Below are positions 15,732-23,403 of a stretch of 64,000 nucleotides of DNA, piece by piece; position 1 is the first letter of the stretch, and each line of letters begins with the position of its first letter. The position numbers and the translations under genes are program-made. A model generated the notes under the pieces. It was not told the origin of the DNA. It did not search any database and saw nothing but the letters and a program-made list of their open reading frames with translations. The stretch comes from Sphingomonadales bacterium (GTDB taxonomy: Bacteria > Pseudomonadota > Alphaproteobacteria > Sphingomonadales > Sphingomonadaceae): the NCBI GenBank assembly GCA_016704425.1, contig JADJAC010000011.1, positions 186,001 through 250,000 of the forward strand, in the 5' to 3' direction.

Positions 15732-17288
15732 ATGCAGATTGTCGAGACGTTGAACGAAGGCCTGAAGCGCGGCTACACGCTGACCATCAAGGCCAAGGAT
15801 ATCGAAGCCCGTGTTGAGGGCGAGATTCGCAAGGTTGCGCCGCAGATGCGCATGCCCGGCTTTCGTCCCGGCAAGGTTCCTGCCAATCTTGTCCGCAAGA
15901 TGCACGGCGAAGCACTGCAGGCCGATGCGCTCAACAGCTCGATCCAGGACGGCGTGCAGTCCCTCGTTGCCAAGCAGAAGCTGCGCCCGGCCATGTCGCC
16001 GTCTGTCGAGCTGGTCGATGGCTATGCCCATGGCAAGGATGCGGAGCTCAAGGTCGAACTCGAAGTCCTGCCCGATGTGCCGACCCCCAAGGTGGACGGC
16101 CTCAAGCTCGAGCGGCTGACGGTTGAGGCTGATGAAGCGGCTATCGATGCGTCGGTCCTGCAACTCGCAAACCAGCAGAAGACCTATGAGGATGCCCCCA
16201 AGGGCCACAAGGCCGCGCTTGGCGATCTCGTTGTCATTGATTTCGTCGGCAAGATCGACGGAGTGGAATTCGATGGCGGCAAGGGAGAAGGGGCCTCGAT
16301 CGAGCTCGGTTCGGGTCGCATGATTCCGGGCTTTGAAGAAGGCATGATCGGCGTGACCGCCAATCAGGAAAAGACGATCACCGTCACCTTCCCGGCAGAC
16401 TATTCGGTTGATTACCTCAAGGGCAAGGAAGCGACTTTTGACCTGGTCATCAACGATGTCCGCGTCGCGAAGGAAGCCAAGGCCGATGATGACTTCGCGA
16501 AGTCGCTGGGCCTGGAAGGGCTCGAGCAGCTGCGCGGCCTTTTCAAGGGCCAGATCGAGCAGGAGCTGAACAATTTGACGCGGACGCACATGAAGCGTCG
16601 CTTGCTCGATCAGCTGGCCTCCTCGCACGACTTCGACGTGCCGCCGTCAATGGTCGAGGCGGAATTCGAACAGATCTGGAAGCAGCTCGAACATGAAGCG
16701 AGCCATGATGCCGATCCGGAAGCTGCGCTCAAGGAAATGGAAGCCGAAAAGGAGGACTATCGCGCAATCGCGGTTCGTCGTGTCCGTCTTGGCCTGCTGC
16801 TCTCGGAAATCGGTCGTGAGCACAAGATCGAGATTTCAAGTGCCGAAATGAGCCGCCTGATCCAGCAGGCCGCGCAGCAATATGATCCCAAGGATCGTCA
16901 GCGTTTCGTCGAATGGGTGCAGCAGGATGCCATGGCGTCAGCCCAGCTTCGCGCGCCGCTCTATGAAGACAAGGTCGTCGATTTCCTCTTCAGCAAGGCA
17001 GAAATCACTGACCGGGCCGTGACCCGCGCCGAACTCGAAGCCGCAATCGAGGCTGACGAAGACGAAGGCCATGTGCATGGGCCGGGCTGCGGACATGATC
17101 ATCACGATCATGCGCCCAAGGCCAAGAAGGCTGCTGCCAAAAAGTCGTCCGCTGCAAAGGCCGCGGAACCGGCCAAGGAAGAAAAGGCTGCGAAGCCCGC
17201 CGCCAAGAAGGCAGCTGCTCCCAAGGCGGCAAAAGCTGCGGACGAAAAGCCGGCTGCCAAGAAGGCGCCCGCCAAGAAAGCGAAATAG
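15732..17288 (+). CDS. tig: Trigger factor with His-rich and Lys/Ala-rich C-terminal extension
   Basis: A 518-residue ribosome-associated chaperone with peptidyl-prolyl isomerase activity. The ribosome-binding region MRMPGFRPGKVPANLVRKMH holds the GFRxGxxP signature. An FKBP-like domain (LGDLVVIDFVGKIDGVEFDG, PGFEEGMIG) and the helical arms follow. Canonical trigger factors end near 430-450 residues. Here residues 447-460 are a His/Cys cluster (HVHGPGCGHDHHDH), and the last ~58 residues are a histone-H1-like KKAAAKK/AKPAAKKAA tail. Start ATG at 15732; the upstream open frame overlaps the tRNA and is discarded. Confidence 0.95.
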   Translation: MQIVETLNEGLKRGYTLTIKAKDIEARVEGEIRKVAPQMRMPGFRPGKVPANLVRKMHGEALQADALNSSIQDGVQSLVAKQKLRPAMSPSVELVDGYAHGKDAELKVELEVLPDVPTPKVDGLKLERLTVEADEAAIDASVLQLANQQKTYEDAPKGHKAALGDLVVIDFVGKIDGVEFDGGKGEGASIELGSGRMIPGFEEGMIGVTANQEKTITVTFPADYSVDYLKGKEATFDLVINDVRVAKEAKADDDFAKSLGLEGLEQLRGLFKGQIEQELNNLTRTHMKRRLLDQLASSHDFDVPPSMVEAEFEQIWKQLEHEASHDADPEAALKEMEAEKEDYRAIAVRRVRLGLLLSEIGREHKIEISSAEMSRLIQQAAQQYDPKDRQRFVEWVQQDAMASAQLRAPLYEDKVVDFLFSKAEITDRAVTRAELEAAIEADEDEGHVHGPGCGHDHHDHAPKAKKAAAKKSSAAKAAEPAKEEKAAKPAAKKAAAPKAAKAADEKPAAKKAPAKKAK

Positions 17289-17290
17289 CG

Positions 17291-17314
17291 CGTCGCCCCT
17301 GCGCAGGGGCGACG
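17291..17314 (+). terminator. Perfect 24-base palindrome after trigger factor
   Basis: CGTCGCCCCTGC (17291-17302) is followed directly by its exact reverse complement (17303-17314), two bases after the tig stop. The same core recurs at 29988-30011. It can fold into a strong hairpin and probably ends tig transcripts, although only A/T-mixed sequence follows. Confidence 0.6.
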
Positions 17315-17357
17315 AAATTAATCGAAATTTACCCTGTTTGCGGCTAGGAGCGCGGGG

Positions 17358-18293
17358 ATGACTGAGCGTTCTCCCCGCATTGCCGTTCTGCTGCCTTGCT
17401 ACAATGAGGCAGCCGCCATCGCGCAGACGATTGCAGACTTTCGCGCGGCGCTGCCTGAGGCGGCAATCCATGTCTATGACAACAACAGCAGCGATGCTAC
17501 CTGCGAGATCGCAGCCGCGGCGGGCGCAATCGTGCGGTCCGAGCGTATGCAGGGCAAGGGCAATGTCGTGCGGCGCATGTTTGCGGACGTGGATGCCGAT
17601 ATCTATGTCATGGCCGATGGCGACGCGACTTATGAAGCCGCCGCTGCGCCCGCATTGGTGAGCAAACTGCTCGATGAAAATCTCGACATGGTCGTAGGCG
17701 CGCGCAAATCCGAAGTGGAGGCAGCCTATCGGCGCGGACACCGGCTGGGCAACGCCCTTCTGACCGGCATGCTGGCCCGGATCTTCGGACGGACCTTCAC
17801 CGATATCCTTTCCGGCTATCGCGTGTTTTCGCGCCGCTTCGTGAAAAGCTTTCCTGTTCTGTCTGCCGGGTTCGAGATCGAGACGGAAATCAGTGTTCAC
17901 GCGCTCGAGTTGCGCATGCCGGTGGCCGAACAGGTCACGGCCTATGCAGCGCGGCCTGATGGTTCTGAATCGAAGCTCAACACATGGCGTGACGGCTTTC
18001 GCATTCTCAACACGATCCTGCTGCTGTTCCGCTATGAACGGCCTCTGCAGTTCTTCGGGGCGATCGCCGCGACGTTTGCGATCATGGCGATTATCCTTGC
18101 CATCCCGCTGTTCATCACCTTCCTGCAAACCGGCCTGGTGCCGCGTTTCCCGACAGCAATCCTTGCAACCGGGCTCATGATCCTCTCCGCGCTCAATGGC
18201 ATGTGCGGACTTATTCTGGATACAGTCGTCCGCGGTCGTCTTGAAGTGCGGCGCATTGCCTATCTCGCCTATCCGGCGCCGTCCGGCGGCTGA
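17358..18293 (+). CDS. Family 2 glycosyltransferase (DPM1/polyprenyl-phosphate type)
   Basis: A 311-residue inverting GT-A enzyme. IAVLLPCYNEAAAIAQTI is the nucleotide-sugar site, VYDNNSSDAT and YVMADGDATY (DxD metal site) follow, and GNALLTGMLARIFGRTFTD with SGYRVFSRRF matches dolichyl-phosphate-mannose synthase-like enzymes. Two C-terminal membrane helices (FFGAIAATFAIMAIILAIPL and TAILATGLMILSALNGMCGL) anchor it. It likely adds a sugar to undecaprenyl phosphate or another lipid carrier. TTAA-N7-TTAC lies 26 bases upstream. No polysaccharide cluster surrounds it. Confidence 0.87.
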   Translation: MTERSPRIAVLLPCYNEAAAIAQTIADFRAALPEAAIHVYDNNSSDATCEIAAAAGAIVRSERMQGKGNVVRRMFADVDADIYVMADGDATYEAAAAPALVSKLLDENLDMVVGARKSEVEAAYRRGHRLGNALLTGMLARIFGRTFTDILSGYRVFSRRFVKSFPVLSAGFEIETEISVHALELRMPVAEQVTAYAARPDGSESKLNTWRDGFRILNTILLLFRYERPLQFFGAIAATFAIMAIILAIPLFITFLQTGLVPRFPTAILATGLMILSALNGMCGLILDTVVRGRLEVRRIAYLAYPAPSGG

Positions 18294-18318
18294 ACAACAG
18301 CCGTCGTAGCCGGACAAA

Positions 18319-18348
18319 TTGAGCCGGCCGCTGGATATGGCGGCTCAA
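18319..18348. terminator. Convergent hairpin between GT2 and the clpP paralog
   Basis: TTGAGCCG (18319-18326) pairs with CGGCTCAA (18341-18348) across a 14-base loop. On the plus strand AAAA follows; on the minus strand the stem is followed by TTTGTCC, so it can serve either direction. Confidence 0.6.
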
Positions 18349-18364
18349 AACCGGGCGATTGCAA

Positions 18365-18979
18365 TCAGAACTTGATCTGGTCGCCCTTGTTTATGACGGT
18401 TCCGAGAATGCCATAATCCTTGGCTTCCTCCGTCGACATCCAGTAATCGCGTTCGATATCCTCGCGCACGCGCTCGATCTTTTGGCCGGTCTTTTCCGCA
18501 ATGACCTGCGCAAGCCGCTCGCGCATTTTCACGATTTCCTGGGCCTGGATGGCGATATCCCCCGCGCGCCCCTGCGCCCCTCCGGAAGGTTGATGAATCA
18601 GGAAGCGCGTATTGGGCAGGCAATAGCGGCGTTCCTTCGGCGCACCCAGAAAGATATGTGTCCCCGCACTTGCGACCCAACCAGTGCCGATCACTGCGAC
18701 CGGGGAGTCGATGAAGGAAATCAGATCATGGATCGTATCGCCCGATTCGACATGGCCGCCAGGCGAATTGACGAAGATCTTGATCGGATCATGGTTCAGA
18801 TGGTCGAGATAGAGCAATTGGGCCGACACGATTTGCGCCAGCTTCTGGTCAATACCGCCAAAGATGAGCACGGTTCGCGCTTCGAGGAATTTGCCCATCA
18901 AGAGGCCGGTCGTGCCAGGCCGATCATCCTCGTCCTCATTTCGTGCCATTCCGGGAATGCCGGTGTCCCACAAAGTCAT
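18365..18979 (-). CDS. ClpP-family protease subunit, divergent second copy
   Basis: A 204-residue S14 peptidase. The catalytic Ser lies in GTGWVASAGTHIFLGA (canonical ClpP reads GQAASMGSFL), His in FLIHQPSGGAQGRAGDIAIQ and Asp in ERDYWMSTEEAKDYG, so the triad appears intact. The N-terminal ~15 residues (GMARNEDEDDRPG) are acidic and differ from the axial-loop region of ClpP. It is transcribed away from clpPX with the starts 127 bases apart. It may form mixed ClpP1P2 rings or its own particle. AGGAG precedes the ATG. An ATG at 18949 is an alternative start. Confidence 0.9.
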   Translation of the reverse strand: MTLWDTGIPGMARNEDEDDRPGTTGLLMGKFLEARTVLIFGGIDQKLAQIVSAQLLYLDHLNHDPIKIFVNSPGGHVESGDTIHDLISFIDSPVAVIGTGWVASAGTHIFLGAPKERRYCLPNTRFLIHQPSGGAQGRAGDIAIQAQEIVKMRERLAQVIAEKTGQKIERVREDIERDYWMSTEEAKDYGILGTVINKGDQIKF

Positions 18980-19048
18980 TCATGCTCTCCTGCGAACGTG
19001 TCTCCTGTGTCGCGTAGCTGCGCCCTTGAGCCCGCGCAAGCCGAAGGG

Positions 19049-19077
19049 CTTGAACATCTGGCAACAAGTCCAGATAT
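19049..19077 (+). promoter_or_regulatory. Heat-shock (sigma32-like) promoter of clpP-clpX
   Basis: CTTGAA (19049-19054), 15 bases, CCAGATAT (19070-19077), close to the sigma32 consensus CTTGAA-N11-16-CCATNT. It ends 29 bases before the clpP ATG. clpPX is a known heat-shock operon in proteobacteria, so the match is credible. Confidence 0.6.
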
Positions 19078-19106
19078 AGGCGCTTCAATTCATCCAAGGA
19101 TATTTC

Positions 19107-19727
19107 ATGCATCCGGCAGACGCACTCATTCCCATCGTCATCGAACAATCCAATCGCGGCGAACGCAGCTTTGACATTTTTTCGCGATTGCTGCGTGAAA
19201 GGATCGTCTTTGTGACGGGCGGAGTAGAGGACAATATGGCCTCGGTCATCACGGCCCAGCTGCTGTTCCTCGAATCGGAAAACCCGAAGAAGGACATCTG
19301 GATGTATATCAACTCGCCCGGCGGTGTGGTCACGGCCGGCATGGCGATCCATGACACGATGCAATATATCCGGCCCAAGGTCGGCACTGTCTGTATCGGT
19401 CAGGCCGCGTCGATGGGCAGCTTCCTGCTTGCGGCGGGCGAACCGGGCATGCGTGTGGCTTTGACCAACGCAAGGATCATGATCCACCAACCTTCGGGCG
19501 GGGCGCAGGGGCAGGCTTCGGATATTGCACTGCAAGCGCAGGAAATCCTGCGGATCCGGGCCAGCATGAACGGCCTTTATGCGAAATATACCGGCAAGGA
19601 CTTGGCCGTCATCGAAAAAGCCATGGAACGCGACAACTTCATGACAGCGGATGAAGCGAAGAATTTTGGCCTGATCGACGAAGTGTTCGACAAGCGCCCC
19701 GTGGTTGCTGACGATTCTGCCAGCTAG
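19107..19727 (+). CDS. clpP: ATP-dependent Clp protease proteolytic subunit
   Basis: 206 residues of the canonical type: IYINSPGG-like WMYINSPGGVVTAGMAIHDT, catalytic Ser in GQAASMGSFLLAAG, His in MIHQPSGGAQGQASDIALQA, Asp in MERDNFMTADEAKNFGLID. It forms the barrel protease fed by ClpX or ClpA. AAGGA lies upstream of the ATG. clpX follows 117 bases later with its own leader. Confidence 0.97.
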   Translation: MHPADALIPIVIEQSNRGERSFDIFSRLLRERIVFVTGGVEDNMASVITAQLLFLESENPKKDIWMYINSPGGVVTAGMAIHDTMQYIRPKVGTVCIGQAASMGSFLLAAGEPGMRVALTNARIMIHQPSGGAQGQASDIALQAQEILRIRASMNGLYAKYTGKDLAVIEKAMERDNFMTADEAKNFGLIDEVFDKRPVVADDSAS

Positions 19728-19844
19728 CGGTTTTGAGGCCAGACTGGCAAAGAGTGTAAACGGCATTTAAGCCATTGCCGGTTAGGAATATCGCTGTAAC
19801 ATGGCTGTAATGTGCGACTTGCCGGATTTCCGGGGAAGGTTTGA

Positions 19845-21116
19845 ATGACGAAGCTTAGCGGTACCGATACCAAAAGCACGCTTTACTGTTCCTTTTGCGG
19901 CAAATCGCAGCATGAGGTCCGGAAGCTGATCGCCGGCCCGACCGTCTTCATCTGCGATGAATGCGTTGACCTTTGCAATGACATCATCCGCGAGGAAACC
20001 AAGTCCGCGCTGGTCAGCAAGAAGGATGGCGGAGTCCCGACCCCGCAGGAAATCTGCAATGTTCTCGATGACTATGTCATCGGGCAGCGATCGGCCAAGC
20101 GGGTTCTCTCGGTTGCGGTGCACAATCACTACAAACGGTTGAACCACGGCGCCAAAGGTGCCGATGTCGAGCTTGCGAAGTCGAATATCCTGCTTGTTGG
20201 CCCTACGGGCTGCGGCAAGACGCTCCTCGCGCAGACGCTGGCCCGCATCCTCGACGTGCCGTTCACAATGGCCGATGCGACGACACTGACCGAAGCCGGC
20301 TATGTGGGCGAGGATGTCGAAAATATCATCCTGAAGCTGCTTCAGGCCTCCGATTATAATGTGGAGCGAGCGCAGCGCGGGATCGTCTATATCGACGAAA
20401 TCGACAAGATCAGCCGCAAGGCAGAAAATCCGTCGATTACACGCGATGTCTCGGGCGAAGGCGTGCAGCAGGCCCTTCTCAAGATGATGGAAGGCACTGT
20501 TGCCAGCGTTCCGCCGCAGGGTGGTCGCAAGCATCCGCAGCAGGAGTTCCTCCAGGTCGATACGACCAACATCCTCTTCATCTGCGGCGGCGCCTTTGCC
20601 GGCCTTGAAAAGATCATTTCGGACCGGCTGCAGGGCAAGTCGATCGGCTTTGGCGCACACGTCTCCGGTGCCGATGACCGGCGGACGGGCGAAATCCTCC
20701 GTCAGGGCGAACCGGAAGATCTTCTCAAATACGGCCTCATCCCGGAATTCGTCGGTCGCCTTCCGGTCATTGCGACGCTGGAAGATCTTGACGTCGATGC
20801 GCTGGTCAAGATTCTGAAAGAACCCAAGAACGCGCTCGTCAAACAATATCAGAAGCTGTTCGAGATGGAGGACGTCAAGCTTGGCTTCACCGAGGACGCG
20901 CTGACTGCGGTCGCCAGGAAGGGCATCGAACGCAAGACAGGCGCACGCGGCCTTCGCTCGATCCTCGAAAGCATCCTGCTCGATACGATGTTCGATCTGC
21001 CTGCAATGGACGGGGTCGACGAAGTGATGATCGACAAGGATGTCGTCGCCGGCACGAAGGAGCCGGTTCGCGTCTATACGCACAAGGAAAAGGAAGCCGC
21101 GGGCGACGCCGCCTGA
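19845..21116 (+). CDS. clpX: Clp protease ATP-binding unfoldase ClpX
   Basis: 423 residues. The N-terminal C4 zinc finger (YCSFCGK and FICDECVDLC) recruits substrates and adaptors. AAA+ motifs follow: GPTGCGKT Walker A, VYIDEIDKI Walker B, GYVGEDVENI pore loop 1, and RKTGARGLRSI sensor 2. It unfolds tagged proteins for ClpP and, in alphaproteobacteria, degrades cell-cycle regulators such as CtrA. The distance to clpP suggests cotranscription with a possible extra promoter. Confidence 0.97.
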   Translation: MTKLSGTDTKSTLYCSFCGKSQHEVRKLIAGPTVFICDECVDLCNDIIREETKSALVSKKDGGVPTPQEICNVLDDYVIGQRSAKRVLSVAVHNHYKRLNHGAKGADVELAKSNILLVGPTGCGKTLLAQTLARILDVPFTMADATTLTEAGYVGEDVENIILKLLQASDYNVERAQRGIVYIDEIDKISRKAENPSITRDVSGEGVQQALLKMMEGTVASVPPQGGRKHPQQEFLQVDTTNILFICGGAFAGLEKIISDRLQGKSIGFGAHVSGADDRRTGEILRQGEPEDLLKYGLIPEFVGRLPVIATLEDLDVDALVKILKEPKNALVKQYQKLFEMEDVKLGFTEDALTAVARKGIERKTGARGLRSILESILLDTMFDLPAMDGVDEVMIDKDVVAGTKEPVRVYTHKEKEAAGDAA

Positions 21117-21129
21117 CGGAGCCAGCCAC

Positions 21130-22059
21130 GTGAATCTGCGCTGCTATGTTGCTGGTCTCGCTCTTGCGATGGGCGTTCAATCGGGTTGTGCTGCAAAAGA
21201 ACAGCGCCAGCCACTGGCAAGCGATGCCGTGATCGATGCGGCGGAACGCGCGCCGCTCGATCCTTTTGCCGTCTCTGGGCGCTGGAACAAGCCATTTGTG
21301 CCGTTTACAGTCATCGGCAATATTCACTATGTCGGGACCGAGGGCGCCAGTGCCTTTCTGATCACGACACCAGAGGGTCACATCCTGATTGATGGCATCC
21401 TCGCGCAATCAGTCCCGCAGATCATCGGCAATATCCGGGCGCTTGGCTTCGATATCCGCGACGTGAAATTCCTGCTCAACAGTCACGCGCACATCGATCA
21501 CGCCGGCGGGCTTGCCGGGCTCCAGCGGGCGAGCGGCGCGAGGATGGTCGCCAGCGCGGCGGATCGGCCGACGCTGGAAGCGGGGGCCATCGGATTTGGT
21601 CCAACCAAGGACATGGCGTTCCCACCAATTCGCGTTGATCGTGTCATAGGCGATGGCGACACGGTCACACTTGGGGGTGCAACGCTGACGGCGCATATGA
21701 CACCGGGGCACACGCAGGGTTGCACGACCTGGAGCTTGCCAGTGCGGGGCGCCGACGGTGCGCAACACACCGCGCTCTTCCATTGCAGCACGACGGTTGC
21801 GGGGCAATCTGTTCATCCCGAATCCTGGCCAGGCATGGTTGCCGCCTATCGCGCAACCTTTGCAAAACTGCGCGCGATGAAGGCGGACGTCTTGCTTGCG
21901 CCACATGACAATTTCTTTGACCTAGAAGCACGACGGGCCCGCCAGCTTGCGGGCGATGCGAATGCCTTTGTCGATCCCCATGCGCTTGGGCGGTTGAATG
22001 AAGAGATGGCCAAGGCCTTTGAGGGCGAGCTCGGGCGCCAGAAGGGCGCGGCGAATTAG
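21130..22059 (+). CDS. Subclass B3 metallo-beta-lactamase-like protein
   Basis: 309 residues from a GTG at 21130, with GGAG eight bases upstream. The N terminus has a signal peptide with Cys20 in VQSGCAA, a possible weak lipobox. Zinc-site motifs fit class B3: HAHIDH at residues 119-124, GHTQGCTTW, and APHDNFFDL with the late His. Substrates may be beta-lactams, but B3-like folds also include lactonases and other hydrolases, so resistance cannot be claimed. It follows clpX by 13 bases and is likely read from the same strand without a strong terminator between. No mobile element is nearby, suggesting a resident chromosomal gene. Confidence 0.82.
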   Translation: MNLRCYVAGLALAMGVQSGCAAKEQRQPLASDAVIDAAERAPLDPFAVSGRWNKPFVPFTVIGNIHYVGTEGASAFLITTPEGHILIDGILAQSVPQIIGNIRALGFDIRDVKFLLNSHAHIDHAGGLAGLQRASGARMVASAADRPTLEAGAIGFGPTKDMAFPPIRVDRVIGDGDTVTLGGATLTAHMTPGHTQGCTTWSLPVRGADGAQHTALFHCSTTVAGQSVHPESWPGMVAAYRATFAKLRAMKADVLLAPHDNFFDLEARRARQLAGDANAFVDPHALGRLNEEMAKAFEGELGRQKGAAN

Positions 22060-22126
22060 ACCAGACAGGCGCTTGCCCTGCTGGAACGCGCAATTCCGCG
22101 GTTTGTCGATTCCATACAATAACCGG

Positions 22127-22235
22127 ATGTCGAATCAGTCTATGGAAAACAAGCGACCCGAGGGGCTTCAGGTTTGCCTGAACACCTTCAACTTCGTCAG
22201 GACCCGGTCGGTACGCTGGCCGGGTCCTTTCTTTT
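22127..22235 (+). ncRNA. Candidate small RNA or attenuator ending in a strong terminator
   Basis: In the 269-base gap before the glutathione peroxidase gene there is a -10-like TACAAT (22115-22120), then a six-base perfect stem TTCAGG-TTTG-CCTGAA (22167-22182), then the terminator at 22200-22235. No good -35 element is seen. It could be a free sRNA, a 3' product of the upstream lactamase-like gene, or a leader of the peroxidase gene. The start coordinate is an estimate from the -10. Confidence 0.4.
22200..22235 (+). terminator. Rho-independent terminator
   Basis: GGACCCGG (22200-22207) and CCGGGTCC (22220-22227) form a perfect eight-base GC-rich stem with a 12-base loop, followed directly by TTTCTTTT (22228-22235). 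The best intrinsic terminator in the window. Confidence 0.88.
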
Positions 22236-22328
22236 GGGGGCAAATCTTTACGCCGCCAGAATTTGATCTTCTCGACATTGTGACGCACAAAGGCTCCGTT
22301 GACAGGCCACAGCATCGAGGAAGCAGAA

Positions 22329-22805
22329 ATGACAAGTGTTCATGATTTCACTGTGAAGAAGCCGGACGGAACCGAGCAGAAACTCTCGGACTTTGCTGGC
22401 AAGCCCATGTTGATCGTCAACACGGCCTCAAAGTGCGGATTTACGCCGCAATATGAAGGGCTTGAGGCGTTGCACCGCGAATATGGCGACAAGCTTGAGA
22501 TCATTGCCTTCCCCTGCAATCAGTTCGGCGCGCAAGAGCCCGGCAATGCGGAAGAAATCGCCAATTTCTGCTCGCTGACCTATGACGTGACCTTTCCGGT
22601 CATGGCGAAAGTCGAGGTCAATGGCTCGGATGCCGATCCTCTCTACAAACATCTGAAAAAGGAAAAGCCCGGCTTGCTGGGCCTTCAATCGATCAAATGG
22701 AATTTCACCAAGTTCCTCGTCGACAAGAATGGCAAAGTGGTGTCGCGCCACGCGCCGACCGAAAAGCCGGAGAGCCTGAAGGATGACATTGCCAAACTGC
22801 TCTAG
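22329..22805 (+). CDS. Glutathione peroxidase family protein
   Basis: 158 residues of the thioredoxin-fold peroxidase family. The catalytic Cys is in NTASKCGFTPQY, Gln-containing PCNQFGAQEPG follows, and KWNFTKFLVD carries the catalytic Trp/Asn. A Cys replaces selenocysteine. It reduces hydroperoxides with glutathione or thioredoxin. GAGGAAG precedes the ATG at 22329; an in-frame ATG at 22299 has no ribosome site. The following secreted gene begins five bases after the stop. Confidence 0.92.
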   Translation: MTSVHDFTVKKPDGTEQKLSDFAGKPMLIVNTASKCGFTPQYEGLEALHREYGDKLEIIAFPCNQFGAQEPGNAEEIANFCSLTYDVTFPVMAKVEVNGSDADPLYKHLKKEKPGLLGLQSIKWNFTKFLVDKNGKVVSRHAPTEKPESLKDDIAKLL

Positions 22806-22809
22806 CGAG

Positions 22810-23334
22810 ATGATGCGCTGCATGTTGGCGCTGGTTCTTCTGTTCGCGGGGACAAATGGTGCCACTGCACAGAGTGCGCCGGCCGAGCCTCCATGTGGCT
22901 CCGCTGAGCATAGGCAGTTCGATTTTTGGGTCGGGGAATGGGACGTCTTTGCGACGGGCACGTCAAAACAGGTCGCGACAAGCAGGATCGAAAAGCTCCA
23001 TGGCGGCTGTACAATCCGCGAGAACTGGATGCCGACTTCCAATCCGGGAGGCGGTAGCCTGAACGGATATGACGCGCGCAACAGACTGTGGCGGCAAAAC
23101 TGGCACGACAGCAGCGGCTCAATGGTCGCGTTTGAAGGCGGCCTCGTTGCAAAGGAGATGGTGCTGACTGGATTGTGGCGGGATCTTCTCGGCCAGGGCA
23201 AGGACGCGCTTGTGCGAATGACCTATTCGCCATCAGCGGAAGGGAACGTTCGTCAAATTGGCGAACAATCCGTCGATTTCGGAAAGACTTGGCAACCCAG
23301 TTTCGACTTCACATACAAGCGACGGTCGAAATAG
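22810..23334 (+). CDS. Secreted hypothetical protein with FDFWxGEW motif
   Basis: 174 residues. The signal peptide MMRCMLALVLLFAGTNGATA is followed by a domain with QFDFWVGEWDVFATG, IRENWMPTSNPGGGSLN and WRQNWHDSSGSMVAFEGG. That is the lipocalin-like pattern found in many uncharacterised secreted proteins beginning with FDFWLGEW. An alternative start at 22783 lies inside the peroxidase gene behind GAAGG. Translational coupling to the peroxidase gene is likely. Function unknown. Confidence 0.72.
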   Translation: MMRCMLALVLLFAGTNGATAQSAPAEPPCGSAEHRQFDFWVGEWDVFATGTSKQVATSRIEKLHGGCTIRENWMPTSNPGGGSLNGYDARNRLWRQNWHDSSGSMVAFEGGLVAKEMVLTGLWRDLLGQGKDALVRMTYSPSAEGNVRQIGEQSVDFGKTWQPSFDFTYKRRSK

Positions 23335-23403
23335 CCTGGATTATCCCCAACTCCGTTGCATGCTGCTGTTCACAAAGGCGGTTCCGCCGCCTAAGACTGC
23401 GTG

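Noticed and set aside
22124..22345. Leader peptide with paired Trp/Phe residues controlling the glutathione peroxidase gene
   Set aside because: The frame starting at 22128 runs through the terminator without a stop and overlaps the next gene, unlike true attenuator peptides.
23340..23403. LexA box before dnaE
   Set aside because: Two GTTC motifs occur but with nine bases between them, not seven, and dnaE is the replicative type.
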